This document shows positions 54,418 through 63,929 of a stretch of DNA of 64,000 nt, one piece after another. Where the stretch lies: the NCBI GenBank assembly GCA_029866005.1, contig JARXAE010000003.1, positions 302,895-366,894 on the forward strand, in the 5' to 3' direction. The notes under the pieces were generated by a model. The model saw only the letters and a program-made list of their open reading frames with translations. It was not told the DNA's origin and made no database searches. Positions within the stretch are counted from its first letter, which is position 1. Every line of letters begins with the position of its first letter. A program made the translations under genes and the position numbers. Source of the DNA: Fimbriimonas sp. Lineage in GTDB: Bacteria > Armatimonadota > Fimbriimonadia > Fimbriimonadales > Fimbriimonadaceae.

Positions 54418-55499
54418 GCGAACGCTCCCGACCTCCTATAGTGACCCTCCTCCTGATCGCAGCAAACATCCTTGCAGCGTTCATCGTTTTGGTTCACCCT
54501 GAGTGGGTCGAAGAGTACGGGTTTCGTGCATCTTCTCCATCACTGCTCACCCCATTCACTTCCCTTTTCGTACATGCAAATGCGCTCCACCTGATGGGGA
54601 ACATGGTCTTCCTGGCCGCCGTAGGAGTTGCAGTCGAAATAGCGACTGGTTCTGGACGATTCACGGTGGTCTATTTCCTTTCTGGTCTGTGCGGAGTCGG
54701 TTTGTACTGGATGGCAACACGGCGCATGGATGATGCTCCCGCTTTGGTTGGCGCGAGTGGGTCGATTGCCGGGTGCGCTGGCTACTACTCTCTGAGATAC
54801 ACCAAACTGCGGGTTTCTTTGGCTCCCAAAAAGTCGGCATCTGTCGCGTACATCACTGTGCTCTGGCTTTTGTTACAGTTTGCAGGCGCGCTTGTCAACG
54901 TGGGCCAGCCGGTCCAGGCGTCAGGCTTCTTCGCTCATCTGGGCGGAGCAATCTGCGGTTTAGTGATGGGACTCGTTCTCCGTGCACCCGATCTTGGGGG
55001 AATGAAACTGGGTCACGCGGTCCTCGACTCACTGAACGAAACCAATCCGGAGCAGCAGGTCACTTTCATCCGTTCGCACTTAAAATCTCATCCTGATGAC
55101 TTGGTGATGCAGATTCGACTTGGTGAGGAGCTTGGTCGCCTTGGGGATAAGTCTGCCGAAATTGAGCATCTGCAATCGTTGGTGTTTCGGCTTAAAGGGG
55201 ATGCCCAAGTCGAGGCGGTTGCACGGCTAGAAGAGCTCGAAGGGCTTTCGAAAATCAGTGCGGTGCGGCGTCGCCAACTAGCGGATGGTCTTCCTCCGGA
55301 TGCCGCTCATCGATTGCTGAACTCGATTATTGGAGGGTCAAAAGATGAACCTCAGCGGCCAGAGGCCATGCTTGATCTGGCATCGCTTCTTCGCGCCGAC
55401 AAGCCGGAGGCGAGCGATCTGGTTCTTAAAGAACTCGCTGAGCAGTATCCGATACATTCCGCTACTGAACTCGCCAAGCAGCGCGGGTGGCTCAGTTGA
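54414..55499 (+). CDS. Rhomboid intramembrane serine protease with C-terminal helical extension
   Basis: 361 residues. Six-helix rhomboid core (10-205) with HLMGN (H59, N63), catalytic Ser115 in GASGSIAG and His175 in AHLGG. Residues about 210-361 form a soluble helical extension resembling TPR-like repeats (QVTFIRSHLKSHPDD, LRLGEELGRLGDK). TTG start overlaps the yebC stop. Confidence 0.92.
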   Translation: MSERSRPPIVTLLLIAANILAAFIVLVHPEWVEEYGFRASSPSLLTPFTSLFVHANALHLMGNMVFLAAVGVAVEIATGSGRFTVVYFLSGLCGVGLYWMATRRMDDAPALVGASGSIAGCAGYYSLRYTKLRVSLAPKKSASVAYITVLWLLLQFAGALVNVGQPVQASGFFAHLGGAICGLVMGLVLRAPDLGGMKLGHAVLDSLNETNPEQQVTFIRSHLKSHPDDLVMQIRLGEELGRLGDKSAEIEHLQSLVFRLKGDAQVEAVARLEELEGLSKISAVRRRQLADGLPPDAAHRLLNSIIGGSKDEPQRPEAMLDLASLLRADKPEASDLVLKELAEQYPIHSATELAKQRGWLS

Positions 55500-56149
55500 G
55501 CGACCGCCTGTCCCTGAAGATCAAGAAGACTATTCTTTCTAAGATCGCGGTAGGACTCATCCGGACGATCAGCACGACTCTGCGATTGGAACTTCTTGGG
55601 TGGGAGCAATATGCAAACGCTGATCAGAAGCTCATCTTTTGTGGCTGGCACGGAAAGTCCTTTATCTTTGCAAACCAGTTTCGCAGGCGTGGCTATTGGG
55701 TCATTATCAGTAACTCAAACGACGGCGACATCCAAGATAAGGTTTTTCGGGCACTCGGCTTTCGGACGATTCGTGGCTCAACCGGGCAAGATCGCGGCGG
55801 TATAAAGGCCGCACTGCAAGGAATTCAAATGCTCAAGGAGGGCGGAACGATGGCAATCACTCCCGATGGGCCGCGTGGTCCGTCCAAAGTTGTGCAAGGT
55901 GGAGTCATGCTCATGGCTCGAAAGTCCGGGGCGAGACTTGTACCGGTCGGCATCTCAGCAAAGCGGGCTTGGTACGCGGGGAGCTGGGATTCGTACATGT
56001 TCCCAATGCCGTTTTCCAAAGCGCGGATGATCTTTGGCGAACCAATCTCGGTCCCAGAAAAGGCGAGTGAACAGGAAGTGGAAGCCATTCGACTCGCGTT
56101 CGAGAATGAGATTGAGCGTCTGGATCAGCTCGCGGCAAATTGGGCATAA
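55496..56149 (+). CDS. Lysophospholipid acyltransferase-like protein (DUF374)
   Basis: About 217 residues of the DUF374 branch of LPLAT acyltransferases, thought to transfer acyl chains to lipids such as lipid A precursors. CGWHGKSFIFANQFRRRG carries the HxxxxF-type catalytic motif, RGSTGQDRGG and ITPDGPRGPSKVVQGGV the acceptor and Gly-rich motifs. TTG 55496 overlaps the rhomboid stop (TTGA); GTG 55487 is an alternative. Confidence 0.92.
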   Translation: MSDRLSLKIKKTILSKIAVGLIRTISTTLRLELLGWEQYANADQKLIFCGWHGKSFIFANQFRRRGYWVIISNSNDGDIQDKVFRALGFRTIRGSTGQDRGGIKAALQGIQMLKEGGTMAITPDGPRGPSKVVQGGVMLMARKSGARLVPVGISAKRAWYAGSWDSYMFPMPFSKARMIFGEPISVPEKASEQEVEAIRLAFENEIERLDQLAANWA

Positions 56150-56156
56150 TTCGCTC

Positions 56157-56987
56157 ATGCCCCTGACTTTGCTCTCTGCAGGATTAGTCCTCCAAACTCA
56201 GCGAGTTTCCTCCCTCACCGGGACCATTGAGAAGATCGACAGCTTCGAGTCGAAAGCCCTCCAGAATCGAAGAAACATAAGCATCTACCTTCCGCCGAGA
56301 TATGCAGTTGAGAAGGATCGAAGGTATCCCGTTCTGTACATGCATGACGGTCAAAACGTCTTTGATGGCTCCACAAGCTACATCCCTAATCAAGAATGGA
56401 GAGCAGACGAAGCTGCCGAAGGCTTAATCAACGCCAGGCTGATTGAGCCGATCATTATCGTCGCGATCGATAACGGGCAGGCTGCGAGAGCCGATGAATT
56501 TTTGCCGTGGAAGATCACGATGGGCAAGAACGAGACTGGCGGCAAGGCAGACCTCTATGGAAAGATGCTTACAGATGAAGTGATGCCGATGGTGAACGCA
56601 AAGTACCGGACAAAAACCGGTCCTGCAAATACGGGACTCCTGGGTTCCTCGTTCGGCGGAGTCATCACTTCTTATTTGGGAATCACTCGCCCCGACGTTT
56701 TTGGCAAACTCGGCATCGTTTCCCCTTCGGTCTGGGTCAACGGACGCGAAATACTGAAGACGGTAAAGCCGCTCAAGAATCGCCAGCGAATCTGGATAGA
56801 CATGGGGACGAAGGAGGGGTCTGGGGCGGTTGCAGACGCTCGCGCCCTGTTCGATTCCTACAAGGCAGCCGGGTGGCGCGAAGGGAAAGACATTACCCTC
56901 GTGATTGACGGAAACGCCGAACACAACGAGCTCGCCTGGTCACGGCGGATGATGTCCATCCTCAGCTACCTGTTTGGAAAGAAGTGA
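56157..56987 (+). CDS. Esterase of the enterochelin-esterase / Esterase D family
   Basis: 276 residues with a short hydrophobic N-terminus (MPLTLLSAGLVLQ) that may be a signal. Alpha/beta-hydrolase: YLPPRY, VLYMHDGQNVFD, nucleophile Ser in GSSFGG, and His in AEHNE. These often act on sugar or siderophore esters. ATG 56157 follows the acyltransferase stop closely. Confidence 0.9.
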   Translation: MPLTLLSAGLVLQTQRVSSLTGTIEKIDSFESKALQNRRNISIYLPPRYAVEKDRRYPVLYMHDGQNVFDGSTSYIPNQEWRADEAAEGLINARLIEPIIIVAIDNGQAARADEFLPWKITMGKNETGGKADLYGKMLTDEVMPMVNAKYRTKTGPANTGLLGSSFGGVITSYLGITRPDVFGKLGIVSPSVWVNGREILKTVKPLKNRQRIWIDMGTKEGSGAVADARALFDSYKAAGWREGKDITLVIDGNAEHNELAWSRRMMSILSYLFGKK

Positions 56988-58850
56988 TCAAAGCTTCGAG
57001 ACCGTGATCTCCCCGTTAGAGTCCGATCCTCCGTCGCCACGAACCTTGGCCCGGAGGGTCACCTTCGCACCTGCGGAAACCCCTTTGAGCTCCACGGTCC
57101 AGACGTTGTCGACATGAACGTTTCCGGTTCGTCCGTAATGAGAATCTGAAGCAATCACCTTGCCATCGACAAGGATCTCGATGCCGTCAATATCCAACCG
57201 AATTCCGCCGGACGTGTACTGAAAACGGACGGAATACTTTCCATTTCCTACAAAGGCGCTCGTGATATCCCAGTTCTTTACCTGATAGTCATTAGAAACC
57301 TGCCCCGCCTTCCACTCCGCAGTTGGAAGTCCCAGATTCGCATCTAGTGGTCGAGCGTTGACGCCCATCGCCTTCAGGCGATCCATGTGGACCGTCAGCC
57401 GATCCACGAACGAGCGGAAGTTTCGCTTAGACTTCGGCGACCAAAGCATTTCCGAAACCGCCACGCCACGGGGCCAAGCCATGTATTCAAGGTACTCGGG
57501 AGTTCGGATGTACTCGGTCCACATCTGGAACTGTCCGCCCAAGATGTGCTTACTCTGCTCAGCTGTGATTTCCTTTGGAATGATGTCGAAGTCGTACACC
57601 TTACGCAATGGAAGAAGACCACCGATTGCGTGAGGCTCGGTCTTCGGGTCGGCCTGATAGTAATCAAAGTACAGCGCGTTGGTTGACGCCATGACCACAT
57701 CGTGACCCTCTTTGGCTGCCGCAATTCCGCCCGCTTCACCCCGCCAGCTCATTACGGTTGCGCCAGGTGCGAGACCGCCCTCCAAAATCTCATCCCAGCC
57801 GATCAGCCGCCGCCCCTTGGAAGCCAGGTAGGTGTCGATTTGCCGAATGAACCACGACTGCATCTCGTGCTCGTCCTTCAATCCGCGCTCCTTCATCAAC
57901 TGCTGGACACGGGGCGAAGCCTTCCATTCGTCCTTGGGGCATTCGTCTCCGCCAACGTGGATGAACTTAGACGGGAAGATTGCCATGACCTCATCCAGCA
58001 CGTCCTTCTGAAACTTGATCGTCGACTCCTCCGGATTATAAACGTGCTTGATCACCCCCCAGGTCGTCGCGACGGGAAGCTTTTCGCCGTTTCCAAGTTC
58101 GGGATAGGCAGCGATAGCGGCTTGAGCATGACCGGGCATCTCAATCTCAGGAACAACGTTGATGAATCGTGCTTTGGCGTAAGCAACGATTTCCTTTGCT
58201 TCGGCTTGGGTGTAGAAGCCACCGTACTCCTTGTCCTCGTAGGTTGCCGGGCTGTACTTCAGCATTGACTTCGAGCGTTTGGACCCAATTTCGGTCAGCT
58301 TGGGATACTTCTTGATTTCAAGTCGCCAGCCCTGATCCTCCGTGAGGTGCCAATGGAAGGAATTCATTTTGTGGAAGGCGAGGGTGTCGATGAACTTCTT
58401 GATCGCCGCCATCGGCATGTAATGTCGCCCGGTATCGAGCATCGCTCCACGCCAGCCGAAGCGGGGAGTATCCTCGATGATGACGCTGGGAACTTTGCCG
58501 TTTTGTACCAGTTGGCGGAGGGTTTGGACGCCGTAGAACGCTCCAGCAGGGGTTTTCGCTGAAATCTCGATGCTGTCGGGGCTGACATCGAGGGTGTATC
58601 CTTCGTTGCCGATTCGGGGCTGGCTTTTGTTCAGTTTGAAGCGAATACTCGCGTTGCCAGACGGTGTCGTGCTCTTTGTACCGGACACCAGCTCCTTTGC
58701 AAAACTCGCGACTCCGGCAAGCTCCTTCGGTGCGACGATCTGAGTCGATTGCGATAGTTCGAACTCACCCTCCTGCGGGATCAGGACGACGGGCTGAGGG
58801 ATGATTGCGTATCGAGTTGCAGCGGCAAGGGCGGCGGCGGTGGCGACCAT
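56988..58850 (-). CDS. Beta-N-acetylhexosaminidase (GH20)
   Basis: 620 residues. Signal-like N-terminus, GH20b domain (20-125), catalytic TIM barrel with HWHLTEDQGWRLEIK and the catalytic pair D302-E303 in HVGGDECPKDEW, then a C-terminal beta domain (about 500-620) like a PA14/chitobiase end. Removes terminal GlcNAc or GalNAc, for example from chitin or glycans. Leaderless promoter; together with the beta-mannosidase it suggests glycan use. Confidence 0.95.
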   Translation of the reverse strand: MVATAAALAAATRYAIIPQPVVLIPQEGEFELSQSTQIVAPKELAGVASFAKELVSGTKSTTPSGNASIRFKLNKSQPRIGNEGYTLDVSPDSIEISAKTPAGAFYGVQTLRQLVQNGKVPSVIIEDTPRFGWRGAMLDTGRHYMPMAAIKKFIDTLAFHKMNSFHWHLTEDQGWRLEIKKYPKLTEIGSKRSKSMLKYSPATYEDKEYGGFYTQAEAKEIVAYAKARFINVVPEIEMPGHAQAAIAAYPELGNGEKLPVATTWGVIKHVYNPEESTIKFQKDVLDEVMAIFPSKFIHVGGDECPKDEWKASPRVQQLMKERGLKDEHEMQSWFIRQIDTYLASKGRRLIGWDEILEGGLAPGATVMSWRGEAGGIAAAKEGHDVVMASTNALYFDYYQADPKTEPHAIGGLLPLRKVYDFDIIPKEITAEQSKHILGGQFQMWTEYIRTPEYLEYMAWPRGVAVSEMLWSPKSKRNFRSFVDRLTVHMDRLKAMGVNARPLDANLGLPTAEWKAGQVSNDYQVKNWDITSAFVGNGKYSVRFQYTSGGIRLDIDGIEILVDGKVIASDSHYGRTGNVHVDNVWTVELKGVSAGAKVTLRAKVRGDGGSDSNGEITVSKL

Positions 58851-58856
58851 GCCCGG

Positions 58857-58862
58857 AGTTTA
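58857..58862 (-). promoter_or_regulatory. -10 element, leaderless promoter of GH20
   Basis: TAAACT on the minus strand, six bases before ATG 58850. Confidence 0.5.
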
Positions 58863-58867
58863 CTAGG

Positions 58868-60124
58868 TCAGATCGCGTAGTTCTCGAGCAAGTGGCGCAT
58901 CTCCGCAACAAGTTCGGCTTCGACGTAGATCCCACCATCTCGATACTCCTCCTTGTGCACGCGTCCGAAGTTGTAGCAATCCTGGAGAAGGTGTGATTGA
59001 TTGTATGGGATGAGTGCCTTGATAAAGCCGAGCAAGTCTTGTACCTGACGGCGGATTGCGTTCATCAGGTCGTTCATTCCTTCGCCGGTGAGTGCTGAGA
59101 TGGCCACCGAGTTTGGGAACTCCGCTATGAGGTCGCGGCGGACCGTCGGGTCGCTGATGGCGTCGATCTTGTTAAAGACAGTGATTGCGGGTTTGTCGTC
59201 TGCTTTCAGTCTCTTGAGAGTTGAAGCCACTGCGTCGCATTGAGCTTCCCAGTTGGGGTGGCTGACATCGACGAGGTGAATGATGAAGTCTGAGAAGGTG
59301 ACTTCCTCAAGCGTGGATTGGAAGGCAGCGACCAGGTGGGTGGGCAGATTGCGGATGAAGCCGACGGTGTCGGTGAGGAATAGGGCGTATCCGTCGGGCA
59401 GATCGATTTTTCTTGTCGTCGGGTCGAGGGTGGCAAACGGCATCGCGTCAGCAAGGAGATCTGTGCCGGACATACGGTTCATCAAAGTTGATTTGCCGGC
59501 GGAGGTGTAGCCAACAATACTCGCGAACGGGAAGGGGTGCTTTCGGCGGCTGGTGCGCTGTTGATCGCGGACGCGCTTGACGTCCAGAATCTCACCTTTT
59601 AGTTTGGCGATTTTGTCGCGAACCATTCGCTTGTCGGTCTCGAGTTTGGTTTCACCCGGACCGCGCATTCCGATTCCGCCTTTCTGCCGCTCGAACTTGG
59701 TGTAAACCGACATGAGCTTGGGCATCATGTAAGTGAGCTGGGCGAGCTCGACTTGGAGCATTCCCTCCTTGGTTCGTGCGCGGCGAGCGAAAATATCGAG
59801 GATTAGCTGGGTGCGGTCGACGACTCGGCGGCCGAAAGCTTCTTCCAGGTTGCGCTGCTGCATCCCGCTGACTTCGCCGTCGATCAGGACGATGTCGGCG
59901 CTGAGGTCTTGGGCGAGGACGGTGATCTCTTCGACCTTTCCGGTCCCGACGTAGGTTCCCTTGAAAGGACGGTCTAGACGTTGCCGAATCGTTGTGAGCG
60001 GTTCGACTCCGGCAGCCTCGCAAAGACCGATCAGCTCGTCTTCGACAAGCTGGTCTTCGGCTTCATCCTCGTTGACGCAGACGAGGACGGCGGTTTCGAT
60101 TGTCTCTTCGAGTTTGCTAGCCAA
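58868..60124 (-). CDS. hflX: GTPase HflX
   Basis: 418-residue ribosome-associated GTPase that splits stalled or heat-damaged ribosomes. N-terminal domain (1-185) with the family GGIGMRGPGETKLE, then the G domain: G1 GYTSAGKSTLMN, G3 DTVGFIRNLP, G4 NKID, and a C-terminal part. Start is a TTG close after the creatininase gene. Confidence 0.95.
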   Translation of the reverse strand: MASKLEETIETAVLVCVNEDEAEDQLVEDELIGLCEAAGVEPLTTIRQRLDRPFKGTYVGTGKVEEITVLAQDLSADIVLIDGEVSGMQQRNLEEAFGRRVVDRTQLILDIFARRARTKEGMLQVELAQLTYMMPKLMSVYTKFERQKGGIGMRGPGETKLETDKRMVRDKIAKLKGEILDVKRVRDQQRTSRRKHPFPFASIVGYTSAGKSTLMNRMSGTDLLADAMPFATLDPTTRKIDLPDGYALFLTDTVGFIRNLPTHLVAAFQSTLEEVTFSDFIIHLVDVSHPNWEAQCDAVASTLKRLKADDKPAITVFNKIDAISDPTVRRDLIAEFPNSVAISALTGEGMNDLMNAIRRQVQDLLGFIKALIPYNQSHLLQDCYNFGRVHKEEYRDGGIYVEAELVAEMRHLLENYAI

Positions 60125-60871
60125 TTAGAAAATTCCTCGGTAGACGACACCAGCGTGGATCGCTTCGATCTCGTTCACGATGCCTTCTACGCACGCGTCG
60201 AAGATTCGCTTCCCTTTCTCGGCAGTGCCCAAGGTGGCAAAGCCGAAGGAGCCCTCCTCGCTGATTTCGTCCCAGCCTTTGACAAGGCTTTGCACTGGGG
60301 TGACGGGGCGGAGGCCGTCGTCGCGGATGAGGTCTTTTCTCACCTTTTCGGGGTAAAGGTGGAGCATGAGGGAGACTTCGGCTTCGCAGGCGTGTTGGAT
60401 TCCCTTGATCGAGCCTTCGAGCGTTTCGGCAATGACTTGCTCGGCGAATTGGTAATAGCCGCGATGACCCAGAGTTAGGTTCGGATTTTGCTCTTTGATC
60501 TGGCGAAGGGTGATACCGTTTGGCTCGTTGTTTCCGCCGTGCCCGTTGATGATGAGGAACCGGTGGAAGCGGTGCTTGGCCAGGGATTGGATGGTGCTGG
60601 TGAGCGTTTCCACGTATCCGGTGACCGAGGCGGAAAGGGTTCCGGCGAAAGGGAGGTGGTGACCGCTGGCGCCAAGCCAGATCGTTGGGGTGACCATCAC
60701 TTGGTCGCTCACTTGTTTCTCGACGACGGCGGTGACGGCGGTGGCGATCAGGGTGTCGGTTGCCGTCGGCAGGAATGGACCGTGCTGTTCGATCGACCCG
60801 GTAGGGATGACAACGATGGTGTCTCGGCTCAGAGCTTCGACCTCCTTCCAAGTCATTTCGGCGAGAATCAT
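60125..60871 (-). CDS. Creatininase-family amidohydrolase
   Basis: 248-residue metal-dependent amidohydrolase with GSIEQHGPFLPTATD (E28, H30, D39), INGHGGNNE and the Glu near the C-terminal strand. The usual GPHLP His is Phe here. Family members include creatininase and Fapy-ribonucleotide hydrolases of riboflavin or F420 pathways, so the substrate is uncertain. Upstream of hflX in the same operon. Confidence 0.93.
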   Translation of the reverse strand: MILAEMTWKEVEALSRDTIVVIPTGSIEQHGPFLPTATDTLIATAVTAVVEKQVSDQVMVTPTIWLGASGHHLPFAGTLSASVTGYVETLTSTIQSLAKHRFHRFLIINGHGGNNEPNGITLRQIKEQNPNLTLGHRGYYQFAEQVIAETLEGSIKGIQHACEAEVSLMLHLYPEKVRKDLIRDDGLRPVTPVQSLVKGWDEISEEGSFGFATLGTAEKGKRIFDACVEGIVNEIEAIHAGVVYRGIF

Positions 60872-61061
60872 TGTTTGAGTTTGGCAGGTTTTGATCCTGC
60901 TGGTTCAGAGGCGGGCATCGAGTGCTGAAAAGCGAAGAGCTGTCACGCGAAAAGTTGGGGCAGGTTGGGTCGGCACCTTGGTCGTGTCCATGTGTCCGGC
61001 ACGTTTGAGTTGGATACGAAGTTGGCGCATGGGGCAGCGGGGATTTCGTATCCGATTGAAC

Positions 61062-62099
61062 CTAGATCGCGATTTTGAAGCGTTTTGGTCGTGCCCTTTG
61101 GTGGTGAATTTTTACCGTGCCATCTTGGATGAGTTTGAGCAGCCTCTTCTTCACTGTTGAAGTGCGTAGGTCGGTTTCGGCAGCTAATTCGGTAACGGAG
61201 AGGATGGAGTTCTGGAGGGCTTTTATGATGGGTTCGGTGCTGATGTCCCTTGGGTCAAGGTTTGCGAGCGGGTTAGGGTTGTGGGGGGCATAGTGGGTTT
61301 CGTTTTCGCTGCGGAAGTGGGCGATTCGGCAGATTCCGGTGCCACGGCCCTTGCTGATCCACTGGATAATTCGGTGGTTCTCGCGTTGTTCTAGCTTCAT
61401 CTGGATGGTTTGGCTGACGGCGGCTTGGAGTTGGGTGTGGTCGGCGATCTGGTTTCCTCGGCTGTCGGTGTGATGGAGCAAGATGATGGTTCCGGCTCGT
61501 TCGGCGATGCGCTTGAGGGGGTCGATGAACTTTCTTACAGCCCTTGCGTCCTTGGTTTGGCTTTTGCGGATTGCGGCATGGAGGGAGTCGATGAAGAGGA
61601 CGGCTTCTCCTTTGTGTTTGATGAGGAAGTTCTCGATTTGTTCTTGTCCGGAGGGAGTGTCGATGGGGTCGCCGCCGAAGCTGAGGTAGAGCGGGGTGGT
61701 TTGGTTGACGTCGGCGTGACGGTCGAGGGTGGCGAGGATTTCGCCGGGGGAGTCGTCGAAGCTGAGAAACCCGGCGGCGGCTTGTTCCATCGGGAATCCG
61801 CCGAAGGGCCGTCCTTGGGAGATGGCTTTGGCGAGCGCGATTGCGATGGTGGTTTTGCCGATTTTTGGCGGTCCGGCGAGGAGGACAAGGCTGTTTTGGC
61901 TGAAGAGGCGCTGGTTTCCATTGGCTCTTGAGTAGAACAGGAGGTTCTTCTCTTTTGCTTGCAGGAAGTTGTCGGTGATGGCGGGCTTGCGGCTTGACCT
62001 GGGTTCGCAGGCGAAGTCGATGTTGGTTCGGAGGACGTTTGGTTCGTCTTCGTCTTCTTCGTCGTCTAGGTTTGCGTAAACGCTGAGATCTGTGAGCAT
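61062..62099 (-). CDS. RecA-like AAA ATPase of the RepA/AAA_25 type
   Basis: 345 residues: acidic N-terminus, Walker A GPPKIGKTT (76-84), Walker B AVLFIDSLHA (D171), arginine/His sensor LLHHTDSRG, and a C-terminal winged-helix-like part (ALQNSILSVTELAAETDLRTSTVKKRLLKL, then a basic tail). Close to plasmid- or phage-borne RepA / primase-helper ATPases, so this may mark a former mobile element. No integrase is visible in the window. Confidence 0.88.
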   Translation of the reverse strand: MLTDLSVYANLDDEEDEDEPNVLRTNIDFACEPRSSRKPAITDNFLQAKEKNLLFYSRANGNQRLFSQNSLVLLAGPPKIGKTTIAIALAKAISQGRPFGGFPMEQAAAGFLSFDDSPGEILATLDRHADVNQTTPLYLSFGGDPIDTPSGQEQIENFLIKHKGEAVLFIDSLHAAIRKSQTKDARAVRKFIDPLKRIAERAGTIILLHHTDSRGNQIADHTQLQAAVSQTIQMKLEQRENHRIIQWISKGRGTGICRIAHFRSENETHYAPHNPNPLANLDPRDISTEPIIKALQNSILSVTELAAETDLRTSTVKKRLLKLIQDGTVKIHHQRARPKRFKIAI

Positions 62100-62169
62100 T
62101 TACTTATAGGCAACGATTGAGGGTGATTGTCAACCATGTCTTTTGGAGTTTGGGACGGGGAAGTGAGAT

Positions 62170-62204
62170 ATTGAGCCTCTCGTGAGATGGTCGGGAGGCT
62201 CAAT
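62170..62204. terminator. Hairpin between ATPase and exported-protein operon
   Basis: Stem ATTGAGCCTC/GAGGCTCAAT with a 15-base loop. No T-run on either strand; possible transcription boundary. Confidence 0.4.
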
Positions 62205-62221
62205 TGCAGATGCCTATGGAG

Positions 62222-62941
62222 CTATTTGCCTTCTTTGGCTAACCAATCATCCCATGGTTTGCACCATTCAATCGTCGTCTTCAATGTCTTGGGATTTGGC
62301 TCGAGTTTTGCTCCGGCCTTAAACAGGTCAGTCGCCTTGCGCAACGCACTGAAGTCCCTCGTTGCTTGAAACGTGTTGAACTCCAGGCTCCCTTCCATGC
62401 CAAGTAGATATCGCTTGTGCAATCCGATGGATTTAACACGAACCCACAGAACCTGCATTTCCTTCAAGTCACCAGCGGTTTTGCATTGCATGTCCCAAGT
62501 TTTAAACGCAAACATAGAGGCTATTGGTGAACCGGGCAAATCTGACTTTATGATGTCCTTTGGAAGAACAATATCATACAGATCTGTCACATAGTAGTCC
62601 ACGATTGCAGATTCTAGGCAGGGACCAATCCGTTTGAACTGCTGGTGTAGCCAGTTTCGTTGGCGCAGGCTGTCTTTCCATTGAAACTTCTTGAAATGTA
62701 CTAGCTTCAAAGCCATTAAACCGGCACCAAGACTTATCAAGTCCGCTTCCTTTGGCTGTTTGACCGCCATCAAACGGTCAAACTCCGACTTTAGTCTAAG
62801 GTGCAGCTCGGATGGAGCGACGCGTTTGTCTCGCTCAAAAGCCCTGTCGAGCATGTTCGTAAACTTCAATCTCAGTGCGGGAGCAGCTGGAGCATTGTGA
62901 ACCAGCAAACCGAATCCAATACAGACCGAAGAAACGACCAT
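62222..62941 (-). CDS. Exported protein, paralogue of 63199-63918
   Basis: 239 residues with a signal peptide-like N-terminus (VVSSVCIGFGLLVHNAPAAPA). Mostly helical; the C-terminal half aligns in pattern with the first gene of the operon (QCKTAGDLKEMQVLWVRVKSIGLHK, DFSALRKATDLFKAGAKL). Family unknown. Its ATG follows the previous stop directly (TAG-ATG). Confidence 0.78.
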   Translation of the reverse strand: MVVSSVCIGFGLLVHNAPAAPALRLKFTNMLDRAFERDKRVAPSELHLRLKSEFDRLMAVKQPKEADLISLGAGLMALKLVHFKKFQWKDSLRQRNWLHQQFKRIGPCLESAIVDYYVTDLYDIVLPKDIIKSDLPGSPIASMFAFKTWDMQCKTAGDLKEMQVLWVRVKSIGLHKRYLLGMEGSLEFNTFQATRDFSALRKATDLFKAGAKLEPNPKTLKTTIEWCKPWDDWLAKEGK

Positions 62942-63202
62942 CTATTGACCTCCTGCAGAGGCACCAGTTGGGCTACCGTACTGGAAGAGGTACCACTTCT
63001 TCCAGTCGTTGCCACATTGGCCTGCGCCTGTCGTTTCCCAAAAATGAGCCGGAGCCCGTTTGACGAAACCAGTTGTATCGTAGAAATCTCTTGCGTGCAA
63101 CGTCAGTTTGCTATAGGGCGCACAGATCACTCTCCATCTTGAGGCCTTCACCGCGGTGAGCCAACTCTCGGTGGAGGGGTAAATACTCGGCAAGACGGTC
63201 AA
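62942..63202 (-). CDS. Small protein between the paralogues
   Basis: About 86 residues when begun at TTG 63202, which overlaps the upstream stop as TTGA. Central Trp-rich and Tyr-rich sequence (SRWRVICAPYSKL, HARDFYDTTGF, CGNDWKKWYLFQYGSP). No signal peptide or family is recognised. Coding is supported mainly by tight coupling on both sides. Confidence 0.6.
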   Translation of the reverse strand: MTVLPSIYPSTESWLTAVKASRWRVICAPYSKLTLHARDFYDTTGFVKRAPAHFWETTGAGQCGNDWKKWYLFQYGSPTGASAGGQ

Positions 63203-63918
63203 CCTCCCTTGTGCTTTTTGAGTTGGGGCTCGAACTGGGCATACCATTTATCGACCGCCTTGATCTGGTTAACGTCTTTGGTTAGTTTGGCGGTGGCTTT
63301 ACCGACTTTGATCGATCTTTCAAGAGCGTCAAAGTCCTTTCGCACAAAATAGCATTCAAGTTCATACGAGGCTTCAAAGAAACCTTCATGGATTTTTGAA
63401 AGCCCCGAGTCCTTTAGAGCAACTCGTGCGGCTTTGAAATTCGCCAGGTCCTTTTCAGATTTGCACTTTATATTCCAGCCCAACGCCGCTGCGAAGGCAA
63501 TTGGATAGTACTTTGACGCGAGACTCGGGTCAATCCTCCGGGAGTTAGGAGCGGGACTATTCTCGATAAACAGCTCAATCAGAATGTCCCGTTCGGCACT
63601 TGGTTTGAGGTCATTTATCCATCCTGCCATGACCCCGGGAACCTCCTGATATCCAGGCCCCTTGTAGTACCGCCAATGATAGAATCGGAATGCGAGACGG
63701 TGAGCGCACAGAGCCAGTACATCCGTGTCGAGTGGTTTTTTCAATTGTTTGATGCGCTGATATTCGCTTGACAACGAACTGGTCAGGGTGTCAACCGACA
63801 CCCCTCGAAACGATTTGAGCTTATTGTGAAAGAATTGGTGATACTGATCGGTCTTTGCACCCGATTGCTGAGCAATCCCCAACGCAACAAACGTCATGGA
63901 GGCCGTCAAGAGAGCCAT
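63199..63918 (-). CDS. Exported protein, first gene of the right-end operon
   Basis: 239 residues with a signal peptide (MALLTASMTFVALGIAQQSGA). Helical, with RIKQLKKPLDTDVLALCAHRL and KCKSEKDLANFKAARVALKDSGLSKIHEG; C-terminus basic. Two or three proteins of this operon share topology and C-terminal pattern, which suggests duplication. Function unknown. Confidence 0.8.
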   Translation of the reverse strand: MALLTASMTFVALGIAQQSGAKTDQYHQFFHNKLKSFRGVSVDTLTSSLSSEYQRIKQLKKPLDTDVLALCAHRLAFRFYHWRYYKGPGYQEVPGVMAGWINDLKPSAERDILIELFIENSPAPNSRRIDPSLASKYYPIAFAAALGWNIKCKSEKDLANFKAARVALKDSGLSKIHEGFFEASYELECYFVRKDFDALERSIKVGKATAKLTKDVNQIKAVDKWYAQFEPQLKKHKGG

Positions 63919-63923
63919 TCAAT

Positions 63924-63929
63924 ATTATA
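63924..63929 (-). promoter_or_regulatory. -10 element TATAAT, leaderless promoter of the right-end operon
   Basis: Perfect TATAAT on the minus strand, five bases before ATG 63918. The last 70 bp of the window hold nothing else I can support. Confidence 0.6.
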
